Positions 29,632-38,761 of a stretch of DNA of 64,000 bases are shown piece after piece. The stretch spans positions 1,922,001-1,986,000 of the forward strand of contig JAPFFF010000007.1 of assembly GCA_039105265.1 (NCBI GenBank), in the 5' to 3' direction. The stretch comes from Tritrichomonas musculus (Eukaryota > Parabasalia > Tritrichomonadida > Tritrichomonadidae). Every line of letters begins with the position of its first letter. The first letter of the stretch is position 1. The notes beneath the pieces were generated by a model. It was not told where the DNA came from and did not search any database. It worked only from the letters and a program-made list of their open reading frames with translations. Position numbers and translations under genes: made by a program.

Positions 29632-29935
29632 AATGTATTTGTTTTTAAAAATTTTTTATATTTATAATTGTATTCAAAATAATCGTTTTATTTTTCAATT
29701 TTTTGAATACATTTATGAACAAATATACTATCAAATTATTTGATAAAAATATGGTTATATTTTTTCTCATTGATAAAAGGTGTTTTTTTAACTCATCCCT
29801 CTAAAATGAAGCTGTATTATTAAAATAATCATTTCTCCATTTATATAAGATATGGCATATAATTTTGGTTTAAAAATCTTTATTTTGTCAATTTTATTCA
29901 AATTTTTTTTTTATTCAAATTTTTTCAATATTTAG

Positions 29936-32002
29936 ATGACTACTGATAACAATGTCCTGAACTACGATCAATTCCTTCTATATAAAAGTGATTTTGAAGA
30001 TGTTAAGGATATTGGCAATGGGCGCTTTGGTGAAACAGCTTTGATAAAAAGCAAAGAGCCTATTGGTGAAAAAAGTTTATTTGTCAAAAGAACTATTGTT
30101 AGTACAGATGGAAAGGTTTCTGATCAAAAACATTTTTTAAAAGAAATAGAATTTTTCTTTACTGTTCGCCCTCACCCCTGTTTCACAAAATTCTACGGCT
30201 TTTTATTGGAACCAAGCGCAATTGTTGTGGAGTATTGCAAAAATGGCTCTCTTCAAATGATTTGGGATTTATGCAAAAGGAAAAGAGCTCCAGCTGGCTG
30301 GAATAATACTGCAAGAGCCAAAGCAGTTTTTGGTATCGCTGCTGCTCTTCAGCACCTCCATAGCTACGGCGCTATACACAGATATTTAAGTTTAACTAAT
30401 GTTCTTGTTGATGATAATTTCGAAGTTAGGCTGAGCGATTTTGGTTTTGCAAAAATGCCTTATGACGCAACAAGAATGTCGGAAATTGCTAGCAAACCTA
30501 TTTATACTGCTCCAGAAGCTCTTGTAAGCACAGATTACGATGAAACTGTTGACGTTTATGCATACTCAATAGTTGCATACCAACTATTGACAGGCAGAGA
30601 ACCATATGATATAAAAACAGCTTCATCATTTGCATTTAATGATAGCGTCTTAAAAGGCCTACGTCCCTCTCTTCCAGATGACATGGATCATGAAATAGCT
30701 AAAGTTCTTCAATTCTGCTGGGATCAAGATCCTGAGAAAAGACCAACTTTCCTAGATATTCTTCGATTTTTCCATACATATACAAAGCCACTTCTTCCTG
30801 ATGTTGACCAAAGTGCATACGTTTCATATATTGAATCAATCTTGTCATCTACGAACATCAAAGAAGAGGATAAAGATTTCTTTTTCTCACCTAAAATCAC
30901 AGAAGATAAAATAAATCTTTTCAATGAATGCCTTGCTCGAGCTCAAAAAACAGGTGAAGCTGAAGATTTATATCAAGTTGGACGCTTATATGATATTGGA
31001 TATGGAGTAGTTGCTAATAGTTATGAAGCTTTCGATTATTTGAGTCAAGCTGCAGAAAAAGGCCATCCAATGTCAATGTACTATGTTTCACTATATCTAA
31101 AAACAGGACGAGGCACAGATGTGGACCTTGAAAAATCAAACGAGTTGATCATAAAAGCATCTGACTTAGGATATTCACTTGCCTCTCTTGAATATGGAAA
31201 AAGACTTCGTGATGGCACAGGTTTTGATCATCCAAGACCAAAAGATGCTTTAGAAAAATTCAAAGAATTAGCTGATCCACCAAATGAAATTAAGGAAGCT
31301 ATGTTCGAATATGGAATTCTTCTTATCAGACCACCAGAAGTTCCTAGAGGCAGCGATCAGAAAATAACAGCAAATACAAAAGAAGGCATTAAATATTTGC
31401 TTGAAAGTTCTGAAAAAGGATACATACCAGCTCAAATGTACTATGCAAAAGCTCTCATTGATGGAACTGGTGTAGATAAAAATGTTGATGAAGCAATAAA
31501 AATTTATCAACGTGCAGCAACTCAAAATGTACCTGTTGCCCTTAATAACTTAGGAAATTGTTATGAAGAAGCCAAGCTTGGATTTCCTAAAGATTTGAAA
31601 AAGGCTGCACAATACTACCGAAAAGCAGCAGAATTAGGATTTCCAGATGCAATGTCAAGATATGCAATTCTTCTTAACCGCGGAGATGCTGGTGAAAAGG
31701 ATATTATCACAGCTGCACACTATTTCCAAAAGGCTGCAGATCTTGGCGTTCGAGCTGCATGCCATAATTATGCATCCTTCTTGCAAAATGGAACTGCAAA
31801 CGTAATGCAGAATATCCCCAAGGCGATTGAATATTATGACAAAGCAGGCTATGCTCTATCATACTACAGAATTGGCGATATTTATTTGCAAGGTATTGGC
31901 GGCGTTGATCGTGATATAGATGAAGCTATTGTATATTTCCAGAAATCTGCCAAACTTGGAAATAAGCAAGCAGAGGCCAAACTAAAGGAATTAACAGAAT
32001 GA
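29936..32002 (+). CDS. Pseudokinase-Sel1 repeat protein
   Basis: A 688-residue two-part protein. Residues 20-285 are a protein kinase fold: Gly loop IGNGRFGE (26-33), beta-3 Lys K51 (LFVK), and DFG at D168-G170, followed by YTAPEAL and a C-lobe ending WDQDPEKRPTF. The catalytic loop, HRDxxxxN in active kinases, is H148-R149-Y150-L-S-L-T-N155, so the catalytic Asp is a Tyr (codon TAT). The nucleotide- and metal-binding residues remain, so it may bind ATP but probably cannot phosphorylate. From about residue 340 to the end there are 8-9 Sel1-like repeats (AEKGHPMSMYYVS, AAELGFPDAMSRYA and so on), a helical scaffold. Trichomonads have many kinase-Sel1 fusions. A possible Inr (TCATT, 29829) is 105 bases upstream, just outside the transposon end. 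It is probably a signalling scaffold. Confidence 0.9.
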   Translation: MTTDNNVLNYDQFLLYKSDFEDVKDIGNGRFGETALIKSKEPIGEKSLFVKRTIVSTDGKVSDQKHFLKEIEFFFTVRPHPCFTKFYGFLLEPSAIVVEYCKNGSLQMIWDLCKRKRAPAGWNNTARAKAVFGIAAALQHLHSYGAIHRYLSLTNVLVDDNFEVRLSDFGFAKMPYDATRMSEIASKPIYTAPEALVSTDYDETVDVYAYSIVAYQLLTGREPYDIKTASSFAFNDSVLKGLRPSLPDDMDHEIAKVLQFCWDQDPEKRPTFLDILRFFHTYTKPLLPDVDQSAYVSYIESILSSTNIKEEDKDFFFSPKITEDKINLFNECLARAQKTGEAEDLYQVGRLYDIGYGVVANSYEAFDYLSQAAEKGHPMSMYYVSLYLKTGRGTDVDLEKSNELIIKASDLGYSLASLEYGKRLRDGTGFDHPRPKDALEKFKELADPPNEIKEAMFEYGILLIRPPEVPRGSDQKITANTKEGIKYLLESSEKGYIPAQMYYAKALIDGTGVDKNVDEAIKIYQRAATQNVPVALNNLGNCYEEAKLGFPKDLKKAAQYYRKAAELGFPDAMSRYAILLNRGDAGEKDIITAAHYFQKAADLGVRAACHNYASFLQNGTANVMQNIPKAIEYYDKAGYALSYYRIGDIYLQGIGGVDRDIDEAIVYFQKSAKLGNKQAEAKLKELTE

Positions 32003-32110
32003 AAATTTAATTACAATTTTATTTATAAATAGTACAATGTAATCTTTTTTTTTTTATTTTGTTAAAATAAATTATTTTGAATCAAAAATAATCGTAAATA
32101 ATCTTGATAG

Positions 32111-32126
32111 GAAAGGAATTCCTTTC
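32111..32126. promoter_or_regulatory. 16-bp palindrome abutting the Inr of the polymerase alpha gene
   Basis: GAAAGGAATTCCTTTC is a perfect palindrome whose last two bases are the first two of the Inr. Such a site would suit a dimeric DNA-binding protein at the transcription start. Confidence 0.45.
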
Positions 32127-32129
32127 ATA
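32125..32129 (+). promoter_or_regulatory. Inr of the polymerase alpha gene
   Basis: TCATA fits TCAYW. The initiating A at 32127 gives a 20-base leader to the ATG at 32147. Confidence 0.55.
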
Positions 32130-32146
32130 ATATTTATTTTATTTTA

Positions 32147-35100
32147 ATGCTAAATACTGATGATATACCTTTTAAATCAATCATCTCAACTGACATTATT
32201 TTAAACAACACATTTATTTCTGAGACAATTCTAAATAATACTACAAAACAAGAAAATATCGCCATTTCAACCAATACGAACCCAATACCTATGCCTCCTG
32301 GGAATGAACTTGACGGTTATTTATTTGATATTTATGAAGAAGATAACTTTTTATTTCTTTTTCTCAAAGTTAATATCGACGATAAATATCAAACAATTTG
32401 TGTTCAAATTGAAGAACCACGCTATTATCTATATTTTTATCCAATTGATATCGAAAAGAAAGATAACCTTGTTGAAGAAGTTCGAGAAATAGCCAAAAAA
32501 TGTGGAGGACATTTAATTGAGTCTAAAAAGCAAAGTTTATACCAAAAAAAATTTTATGCATTTGATAATGCACTAATTCCAAACGAAGCTGAATGGTTAT
32601 GCGCTTCATTCTCTCGCAATTCAAACACCTCATTAATTTCACCAACAGGACAAAACTATAAATACGTATTTGGCGTCAGAGATAGGCTAACAGATTGCTT
32701 TTGCATCCATAATTTAATCAAAGGCCCTCAATGGGTTCATATCCAAAAACTTCAAGTTGCTACTGATAAAAAATATACAATTTTACCAACATTCAAAATT
32801 AAAAATCCGAAACGAGTCACCTTACTCAATGATAATACCAGGAAAATCCCAGATTTCAACATTTGCTCAATGGCTCTTCGTTATACACATGATATCACAA
32901 CTAATAAAAATAATATTCTGATGATTTCCATGAAAATTAGGGATCAATGTGACATTGAGAAATATAAATCAGCGAAAAAAACCTTAACGATTGTCAACAC
33001 AGAACAAGATTTAACATCTTCAATTGATAATGTTGTAACATGCGTAAATGAAAGCCAATTACTTGAACTTTTTTTTGATACGATTGAAGAATGTAATATT
33101 GACATCATTGTTTCATATAATTTATCAACAGATTTGAATTTAATCAAAACAAGAATGGCTGACTTAAATATTGAAAACAAATGCCAAATTGGCAGAATGA
33201 CATTTATTCCAGGCAATGCAACCAATTCATCACACCATCCTAGCGGAGGTCGTCTTTTTTGCAATCTTCGTTCAATGTGCGATGAATTTATCAAATCGAC
33301 ATCAAATTCATTCAATTACATCGTTTCTCAAGAGTTTGATAATATTTATAGACAACCACTTGAGCACATTGACATTGTTAAAGAGATTAAGAATAATGAG
33401 TCAAAACTCATCTCATTAATAAAATATAATGCACGTGATTCCTCATTTGTTGATGCTTTAATTAAGAAGATGAACTTGTTTCCATTAACTCTTCAATTAT
33501 CACAACTTTCAGGATGCAGCTGGTATCGAATTCTCGGCGGATCAAGTAAAGGAGGAAGTCCATCTTCACGATGTGAGAGTCTCTTTGTTCATACTTTTTC
33601 AGAGCTCGGATACATCATTCCAGAAAAGTATAGTCAACCAATTCAGCAGCAAACAACAATAGCAGCAACAATGACACCTACAAACAATCAAAACATTGAA
33701 AATGAAGATAATGAATATAAAAGAAGAGTTCCACAATATAAAGGAGGACTTGTTTTAGAGCCCAAAACCGGATTTTATGACAATTGTGTTCTTGTTCTTG
33801 ACTTTAACTCACTCTATCCATCCATCATTCGTGAGTACAATCTTTGCTTTACAACTCTGGGATACGAGAAGCTAGACAATGATGATGCACGAGTAGAACT
33901 TGCAATAAAAACGAAAACAGAGAAGCCACCCGGTGTTTTACCTTTGATCATGTCGAATTTACTTGACGAAAGGAAGAAAGTAAAAGCAGAACTTGCCGAA
34001 GTAGAGAAGCACATAACTCATTCCTCATCGATGCCAAACGACAATGATGCAAAATCATGGCTTTTGAAAGAAAAGAGGCTAAAGATACAACAACAAGCCA
34101 TTAAGATCCTTGCTAATGCAATGTACGGATACCTTGGCTTCCAATACAGCAGGTTTCCAGCCATCAACATTGCTGAAATGGTGACATGCTTGGGAAGACA
34201 TATTCTTTTGCTCACTGTTGATCAGATAACAAAAATGGGACACACTGTTATTTATGGCGACACAGATTCTGTCATGATTCAAACGAACACGAAAGACTGG
34301 CAAGTTGCTTTGAAAACAGCAGAATCAATTGGAAATGAAATATCATTACAATACAGTCATCTCAAACTTGGTGTTGAATCAATCTTTATGAAATTCCTCC
34401 TTCTCAACAAGAAGAAATATGCATCACTTGTCTTTGAACTTTCAACAATAAACAAAGATGCAATGAAAATAGCAACAAATGCTGCTTCTACTGATGAAAC
34501 AGAAGCAGATGCTGATAAGAAATATGATGAAAATAATCTTTCTACTTTACTTGATACTTTGGGTGATAAGAATTACACAAAAGAACTTTATAAACATACT
34601 TGGCTCAAAATCAAAGGACTTGAAATTGTTCGACGTGAATGGTGCCCATTGAGCAAGTATCTTTGCACATTTTCTCTCGAATGCTTCATGTATTCTAGCA
34701 CCCAAAGCGAAGCATCCAAAAGAATAATCAACGAGATAGAGAGAATAACAAGTATGCTTACAAACGATGGACAACCAACATCGTCAGTCTTAATAAAAGA
34801 CAGCAAGTATGGCTTTGAAAATGCACTTAAAACTGAAATAACAGTTGATGATCTTATTATTTACAAAGGAATTACAAAGCCTCTTGATCAGTACAAACCT
34901 ACTGATAAAACAATCAATGTCAACGTTGCTCGTTGGATGGAGAATAATGGACATCATGTTCGTGCAAATGACGCCATTCCTTACATCGTTATCGATTTCA
35001 AGGCAAAAGAAGCTGACAAAAGAGCAAAGCATCCTGATCTCATTTTCAACGTTTGCGAGGCTGACATTGAATGGTATTTGACAAGCCAACTATTGCCACC

Positions 35101-35752
35101 CCTTCTTAGAATGTGCGAGCCTTTTCATACACCAACTCAAGAAATGATTGAACGTGCATTCGGACTCATTGTAAAGAATCCAAATTCAATCAAGAGGACT
35201 TATAACTTGTCGAAATCATCAATTTTCAATTCAATTCCTCAATATAAAATTTTAACTCAGCTCTTTTTCACTTGCCCTGAATGTAACTCACAACAAACCG
35301 TAAGCAGCCTTTATTCAAAGTCATTAAAAGACTCGTCAATTTGCTGCCCAAGTTGTGGTAAGAAATTAAATTGGAAGGCAGTATATAATTCAATTATAAT
35401 ATTTGTAAGAAAACAGGTGGAAAGTTGGGAAAAAATGTTTATTAAGTGCAATTGTGGTTATTTAAGTCAAATAGGAAGACTTCCAATGAGCTCGGTTCAT
35501 AGAACTAGTCGAGGCGCAATATGCCAAAAAGCTTTACAGGCTGATATTGTTAATACAGATATATTGAGGACTTTAATGAGCTTTAAAAAGTTTTTTGAAG
35601 AAGTTAAAGTCGGAGAAAATGAAGATTTATCTTTGTTGCGTGATTGGATGTTATCTTATTTAATTGAAATTATAAGTTTGGATGGATTGAATAGATTCCA
35701 ATTTAAATCCATAATTAATGTTGAACCATTTTACTCAATGAGTAGTGAATAA
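32147..35752 (+). CDS. POLA1: DNA polymerase alpha catalytic subunit
   Basis: A 1201-residue family B DNA polymerase, which extends RNA primers made by primase at replication origins and Okazaki fragments in the nucleus. Motif A is DFNSLYPSII (about 551), motif B is ILANAMYGYLGF (about 653), and motif C is YGDTDSV (about 703), with the two catalytic Asp. KGLEIVRREWCPLSK and the long PGVLPLIMSNLLDERKKVK helix are typical of the alpha branch rather than delta, epsilon or zeta. The exonuclease-like domain lacks the DxE metal motif, as in known Pol alpha. Two C-terminal zinc modules are present: CPECN with CCPSCG (about 1043-1070), then KCNCGYLSQ to the Cys in AICQ. It is about 260 residues shorter than human POLA1, missing most of the N-terminal tail. 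An Inr lies 20 bases upstream. Confidence 0.92.
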   Translation: MLNTDDIPFKSIISTDIILNNTFISETILNNTTKQENIAISTNTNPIPMPPGNELDGYLFDIYEEDNFLFLFLKVNIDDKYQTICVQIEEPRYYLYFYPIDIEKKDNLVEEVREIAKKCGGHLIESKKQSLYQKKFYAFDNALIPNEAEWLCASFSRNSNTSLISPTGQNYKYVFGVRDRLTDCFCIHNLIKGPQWVHIQKLQVATDKKYTILPTFKIKNPKRVTLLNDNTRKIPDFNICSMALRYTHDITTNKNNILMISMKIRDQCDIEKYKSAKKTLTIVNTEQDLTSSIDNVVTCVNESQLLELFFDTIEECNIDIIVSYNLSTDLNLIKTRMADLNIENKCQIGRMTFIPGNATNSSHHPSGGRLFCNLRSMCDEFIKSTSNSFNYIVSQEFDNIYRQPLEHIDIVKEIKNNESKLISLIKYNARDSSFVDALIKKMNLFPLTLQLSQLSGCSWYRILGGSSKGGSPSSRCESLFVHTFSELGYIIPEKYSQPIQQQTTIAATMTPTNNQNIENEDNEYKRRVPQYKGGLVLEPKTGFYDNCVLVLDFNSLYPSIIREYNLCFTTLGYEKLDNDDARVELAIKTKTEKPPGVLPLIMSNLLDERKKVKAELAEVEKHITHSSSMPNDNDAKSWLLKEKRLKIQQQAIKILANAMYGYLGFQYSRFPAINIAEMVTCLGRHILLLTVDQITKMGHTVIYGDTDSVMIQTNTKDWQVALKTAESIGNEISLQYSHLKLGVESIFMKFLLLNKKKYASLVFELSTINKDAMKIATNAASTDETEADADKKYDENNLSTLLDTLGDKNYTKELYKHTWLKIKGLEIVRREWCPLSKYLCTFSLECFMYSSTQSEASKRIINEIERITSMLTNDGQPTSSVLIKDSKYGFENALKTEITVDDLIIYKGITKPLDQYKPTDKTINVNVARWMENNGHHVRANDAIPYIVIDFKAKEADKRAKHPDLIFNVCEADIEWYLTSQLLPPLLRMCEPFHTPTQEMIERAFGLIVKNPNSIKRTYNLSKSSIFNSIPQYKILTQLFFTCPECNSQQTVSSLYSKSLKDSSICCPSCGKKLNWKAVYNSIIIFVRKQVESWEKMFIKCNCGYLSQIGRLPMSSVHRTSRGAICQKALQADIVNTDILRTLMSFKKFFEEVKVGENEDLSLLRDWMLSYLIEIISLDGLNRFQFKSIINVEPFYSMSSE

Positions 35753-35997
35753 TATTGTTTATTGTTGTTATATTAAAAAATTTTATATTCAATATTTGAA
35801 TAGAGATCGCTTTAATAACAACTTTTTCAATACGTCTTTCAATAAATTTTGATCGTATCAAAATAAACGGAAATCAAAAGCAACACTTCTCATCATATAG
35901 AACATTTATTTTTATTTGCCTTTTCTGGATAGAAAAAATTTCCATAAGTTGCATGGTTGCAGAATTGAATACAGAATTGAAAAAATTGAATTTTTTT

Positions 35998-36007
35998 TGT
36001 GATCACA
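35998..36007. promoter_or_regulatory. Inr within a 10-bp palindrome, GRP170-like gene
   Basis: TCACA (36003-36007) fits TCAYW, with initiating A at 36005 and a 43-base leader. It is the right half of the perfect palindrome TGTGATCACA. Confidence 0.4.
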
Positions 36008-36047
36008 TAACTTTTTGAATTAAGATTTAGCCGGCCAAATAAATCAA

Positions 36048-38345
36048 ATGATTGTTTTCTCTTTGCTCCCCTGCTTTATTTTTTCAGCTATATTCGGTAT
36101 CGATTATGGATCTGAATATATTAAAGTTAGTATGGCACATCCAAAACATGGAATTCATGTTACTTTAAATCAACAATCAAAACGACTCTCTCCATCTTAT
36201 TTTGCAATCTGGAACATTTCAAATCCATCATACACACGAATAAATTCTACAGAACATTTTAATATCAGTGACCTAGATAGTTTAGATTGGGGTTATCTTG
36301 ATCAAGCAAAATCTCATTCATTCCGTTTCCCAAATAACGCTGTTAAAGGATTAACACCTATTCTTGGCCTTCGCCACGGCCTCAAAGGACAAGAAATAAT
36401 TGCTTTAGTTATTAGGCATTTACTCCAGACTGTTGATGAAGGAAAATGGAAACCAGAAGATGCAAGCATCGTTGTTTCAGTCGAACCTCGTCTTCCACGT
36501 GAAGAACGAATTGGGATTGCTGAAGCCATCGCACTTGCAAATGCTACTTTAACAGGAATAGTTGACTCCTCAACAGCAGCTGCACATGTTTATGCTCTTG
36601 AAAAATTATCTTTCTTTGATAGTAAAGGTAAAACAGTTGTATTCATCGATATCGGTGCCACTCATACATGGACAGCAGTTTACAATTTTTCAATTGCAAA
36701 TAATGATCCAAGTCCTAATGTCGATGAACTTGCTGTTGACTTTAATTATACACTAGGAGGAAACTTAATGGATAATGAACTAGCCGAATTTCTTATGAAA
36801 AAGTTTTATGATCAATATAAAATCGAAATCACAAATCCTAGAAAGAAGAGACAGTTTTTAGATGAAGCAAGACGTGCCAAAGAATTATTAACAATCAATA
36901 AAGATGTTACTGTTAAGATTGATGATGTTGTTGATGAATATGGATTAAACTATCACCTTACTCGAGATGAATTTGAATCTTTAATTTTACACTTCAATCA
37001 ATCACTCCGTGAACTTTACTTTAATGTTGTTAAGAAAGCAGGCCTTGACATTTCACAAATTGATTCAATCGAATTAATTGGTGGCATATCAAGAGTTCCA
37101 TTCGTTATGCAATCTTTAATGGAAGTTAGTGGCATGACCAAACTCAACAGAACAATGAATTCTGATGAAGCTATAGCCCTTGGTGCTGGATATATTGGTG
37201 CATCTCGAAGCACATCATTTCTTATTAAAAAAGTTAATATAAGGCCATTTGCTGGAGTTAATGTTACATTGGTTAGAGAAGGTGAAGTAATCATGGAATT
37301 ATTTAACGAAACATCTCGAACAAGTACCCCAGGTATTTTTAATACTACTGTAGGAGATTTATTCAAAGGAACATTCTCACTTGAATGCAATGGTGTTGAG
37401 ATCTTTTCATTTAATTTTACTGAACGACCTGAAAATATTACCGATGATATGAATGCATTTGCTATTTTCTTTTTCGATGCATATACAATGCCTAACTTTT
37501 ATTCAGCTTATGTGAATCGTACCCTTAATGTTAGACCAGAAATATATCCACCATCTTGGAGAATGAATCGTACAGAATTTTCTGATTCAGCTTATTTCAT
37601 TTCAAGGATGGACGAAATAACAAATGAAAGACACTATTTACAACATGTAATGAATGATTACGAAAGCTACATATATTCAATACAAGATAGGATGGAATAT
37701 GATAAAGTATTTAAGAAAGTCCTCTCAGAAAATGATATTGCAGAACTTCAAAAGACAGTGGAATCTCATCGCAACTGGTTATTTAATGATGATTCCAATC
37801 AAGAAGATAGAAATGCTTCAACTTTCGCTCAAAGACTAAAAGATCTTCATGCTGCCACAGCAGATGCCGAATATCGTGCTGAGCAAATCACAAAACGTGC
37901 TCCAAGCTTCATGAAACTCAACATTACTCTCAATAATGTTTTTAATGTGATGACAAAATCTTGGCCAACAAAGAAGCCATGGATCAATGGAACATCACAG
38001 TGGTTTAATGTCTGGCTTGATTTCAATTCAACATCAAGCTGGTATAAAGAAAAGTATGAATTGCAATCAAAATTAAATGATACACAGATGCCTATCGTGA
38101 ATTATCAAGAAATTGATGTTAGAAGACAGCGCTTAGAATCATTATTTGATATAGCAGATAAAATGGCTATGCCCACACCAACTCCTACACCATTACCAAC
38201 TTCTACAAATTCAGACGAATCTTCTGATGAACCAGATAACCAAAAAAGCAATGAACCACAGAATGAAAATATTCCTACATTAAATGATAAACCAATACCC
38301 AAGAAACGTATCGATGATACTGGACTTGAAAACAATGAACTTTAA
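36048..38345 (+). CDS. HYOU1: ER-lumenal Hsp70-like chaperone of the GRP170/Lhs1 class
   Basis: A 765-residue Hsp110-class chaperone. A signal peptide (MIVFSLLPCFIFSAI) precedes the ATPase domain: phosphate-1 FGIDYGSEYIKV (about 17-28), phosphate-2 VFIDIGATHTWTAVY (about 200), and adenosine motif IELIGGISRVPFV (about 342). The substrate domain and a helical lid follow, then a Pro/Thr/Ser-rich acidic linker. The lid (VMNDYESYIYSIQDRM and on) resembles Lhs1/GRP170. Many N-glycosylation sites agree with an ER location. The chain ends ENNEL, close to the NDEL retrieval signal of human HYOU1 but with Asn where Asp is usual. The family acts as nucleotide-exchange factor for BiP and as a holdase in ER protein folding. 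The first ATG after the Inr is used. The stop reads TAAA. Confidence 0.85.
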   Translation: MIVFSLLPCFIFSAIFGIDYGSEYIKVSMAHPKHGIHVTLNQQSKRLSPSYFAIWNISNPSYTRINSTEHFNISDLDSLDWGYLDQAKSHSFRFPNNAVKGLTPILGLRHGLKGQEIIALVIRHLLQTVDEGKWKPEDASIVVSVEPRLPREERIGIAEAIALANATLTGIVDSSTAAAHVYALEKLSFFDSKGKTVVFIDIGATHTWTAVYNFSIANNDPSPNVDELAVDFNYTLGGNLMDNELAEFLMKKFYDQYKIEITNPRKKRQFLDEARRAKELLTINKDVTVKIDDVVDEYGLNYHLTRDEFESLILHFNQSLRELYFNVVKKAGLDISQIDSIELIGGISRVPFVMQSLMEVSGMTKLNRTMNSDEAIALGAGYIGASRSTSFLIKKVNIRPFAGVNVTLVREGEVIMELFNETSRTSTPGIFNTTVGDLFKGTFSLECNGVEIFSFNFTERPENITDDMNAFAIFFFDAYTMPNFYSAYVNRTLNVRPEIYPPSWRMNRTEFSDSAYFISRMDEITNERHYLQHVMNDYESYIYSIQDRMEYDKVFKKVLSENDIAELQKTVESHRNWLFNDDSNQEDRNASTFAQRLKDLHAATADAEYRAEQITKRAPSFMKLNITLNNVFNVMTKSWPTKKPWINGTSQWFNVWLDFNSTSSWYKEKYELQSKLNDTQMPIVNYQEIDVRRQRLESLFDIADKMAMPTPTPTPLPTSTNSDESSDEPDNQKSNEPQNENIPTLNDKPIPKKRIDDTGLENNEL

Positions 38346-38761
38346 AGGTAGGAATGATAAATGAATGTGCAAAGTTATATTTACACATTTATAATTAATT
38401 ATTTTTTTTTAAATATACTGTCATTTTATATAATAAAGATTATTCAATTATTAATATTACTAATTCTTTACTTAATATTATTTTAATGTATATGCTAAAA
38501 TCATGTATATCTATTAAAATTTGATTCTTTCTTCCATGAAAACTAATCATATCTGTTTAATTAAATATTTATATACTAATTGCCATTTCAAAAAAACAAT
38601 TTTAATTCTTGGAAACTGATGCATGAGGTATATTCAAGAATAGGCTACTAGCCATTATTAATAAAATTGATCAGGAACCAAACCAAAAAAATTAACGATT
38701 TATATAACCACATATAAAATTTTCTTTCAATTATTTTTTTGAAGAGATTTTCTGATCGAGA
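38346..38761. other. AT-rich region upstream of the giant gene
   Basis: No gene is seen. It must hold the promoter of the giant coiled-coil gene, but I find no TCAYW within about 60 bases of its ATG; the nearest resemblance is TCAAT in a T-rich run. Confidence 0.5.

Larger units (their letters stand above)
28584..29814. mobile_element. Tc1/mariner-type element, non-autonomous or decayed, with TIRs and TA duplications
   Basis: CAGCTTCATTTTAAAGGGA at 28584-28602 is matched in inverse orientation at 29796-29814 with one mismatch (18/19). Both ends abut TA (28582-28583 and 29815-29816), the target duplication of the Tc1/mariner/pogo superfamily, whose ends often begin CAG. The 1231-bp interior has no recognisable transposase. 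It carries a hairpin cluster (28847-28977) and a broken ORF (29122-29631). It fills the gap between the hexosaminidase and pseudokinase genes, so the kinase promoter lies in or just past its right end. Confidence 0.7.

Noticed and set aside
32147-35752. Family B polymerase as part of a virus-like (Polinton-type) element
   Set aside because: The alpha-type motifs, the two C-terminal zinc modules and the nuclear-gene surroundings identify it as the host replicative polymerase. No partner genes of such an element are present.
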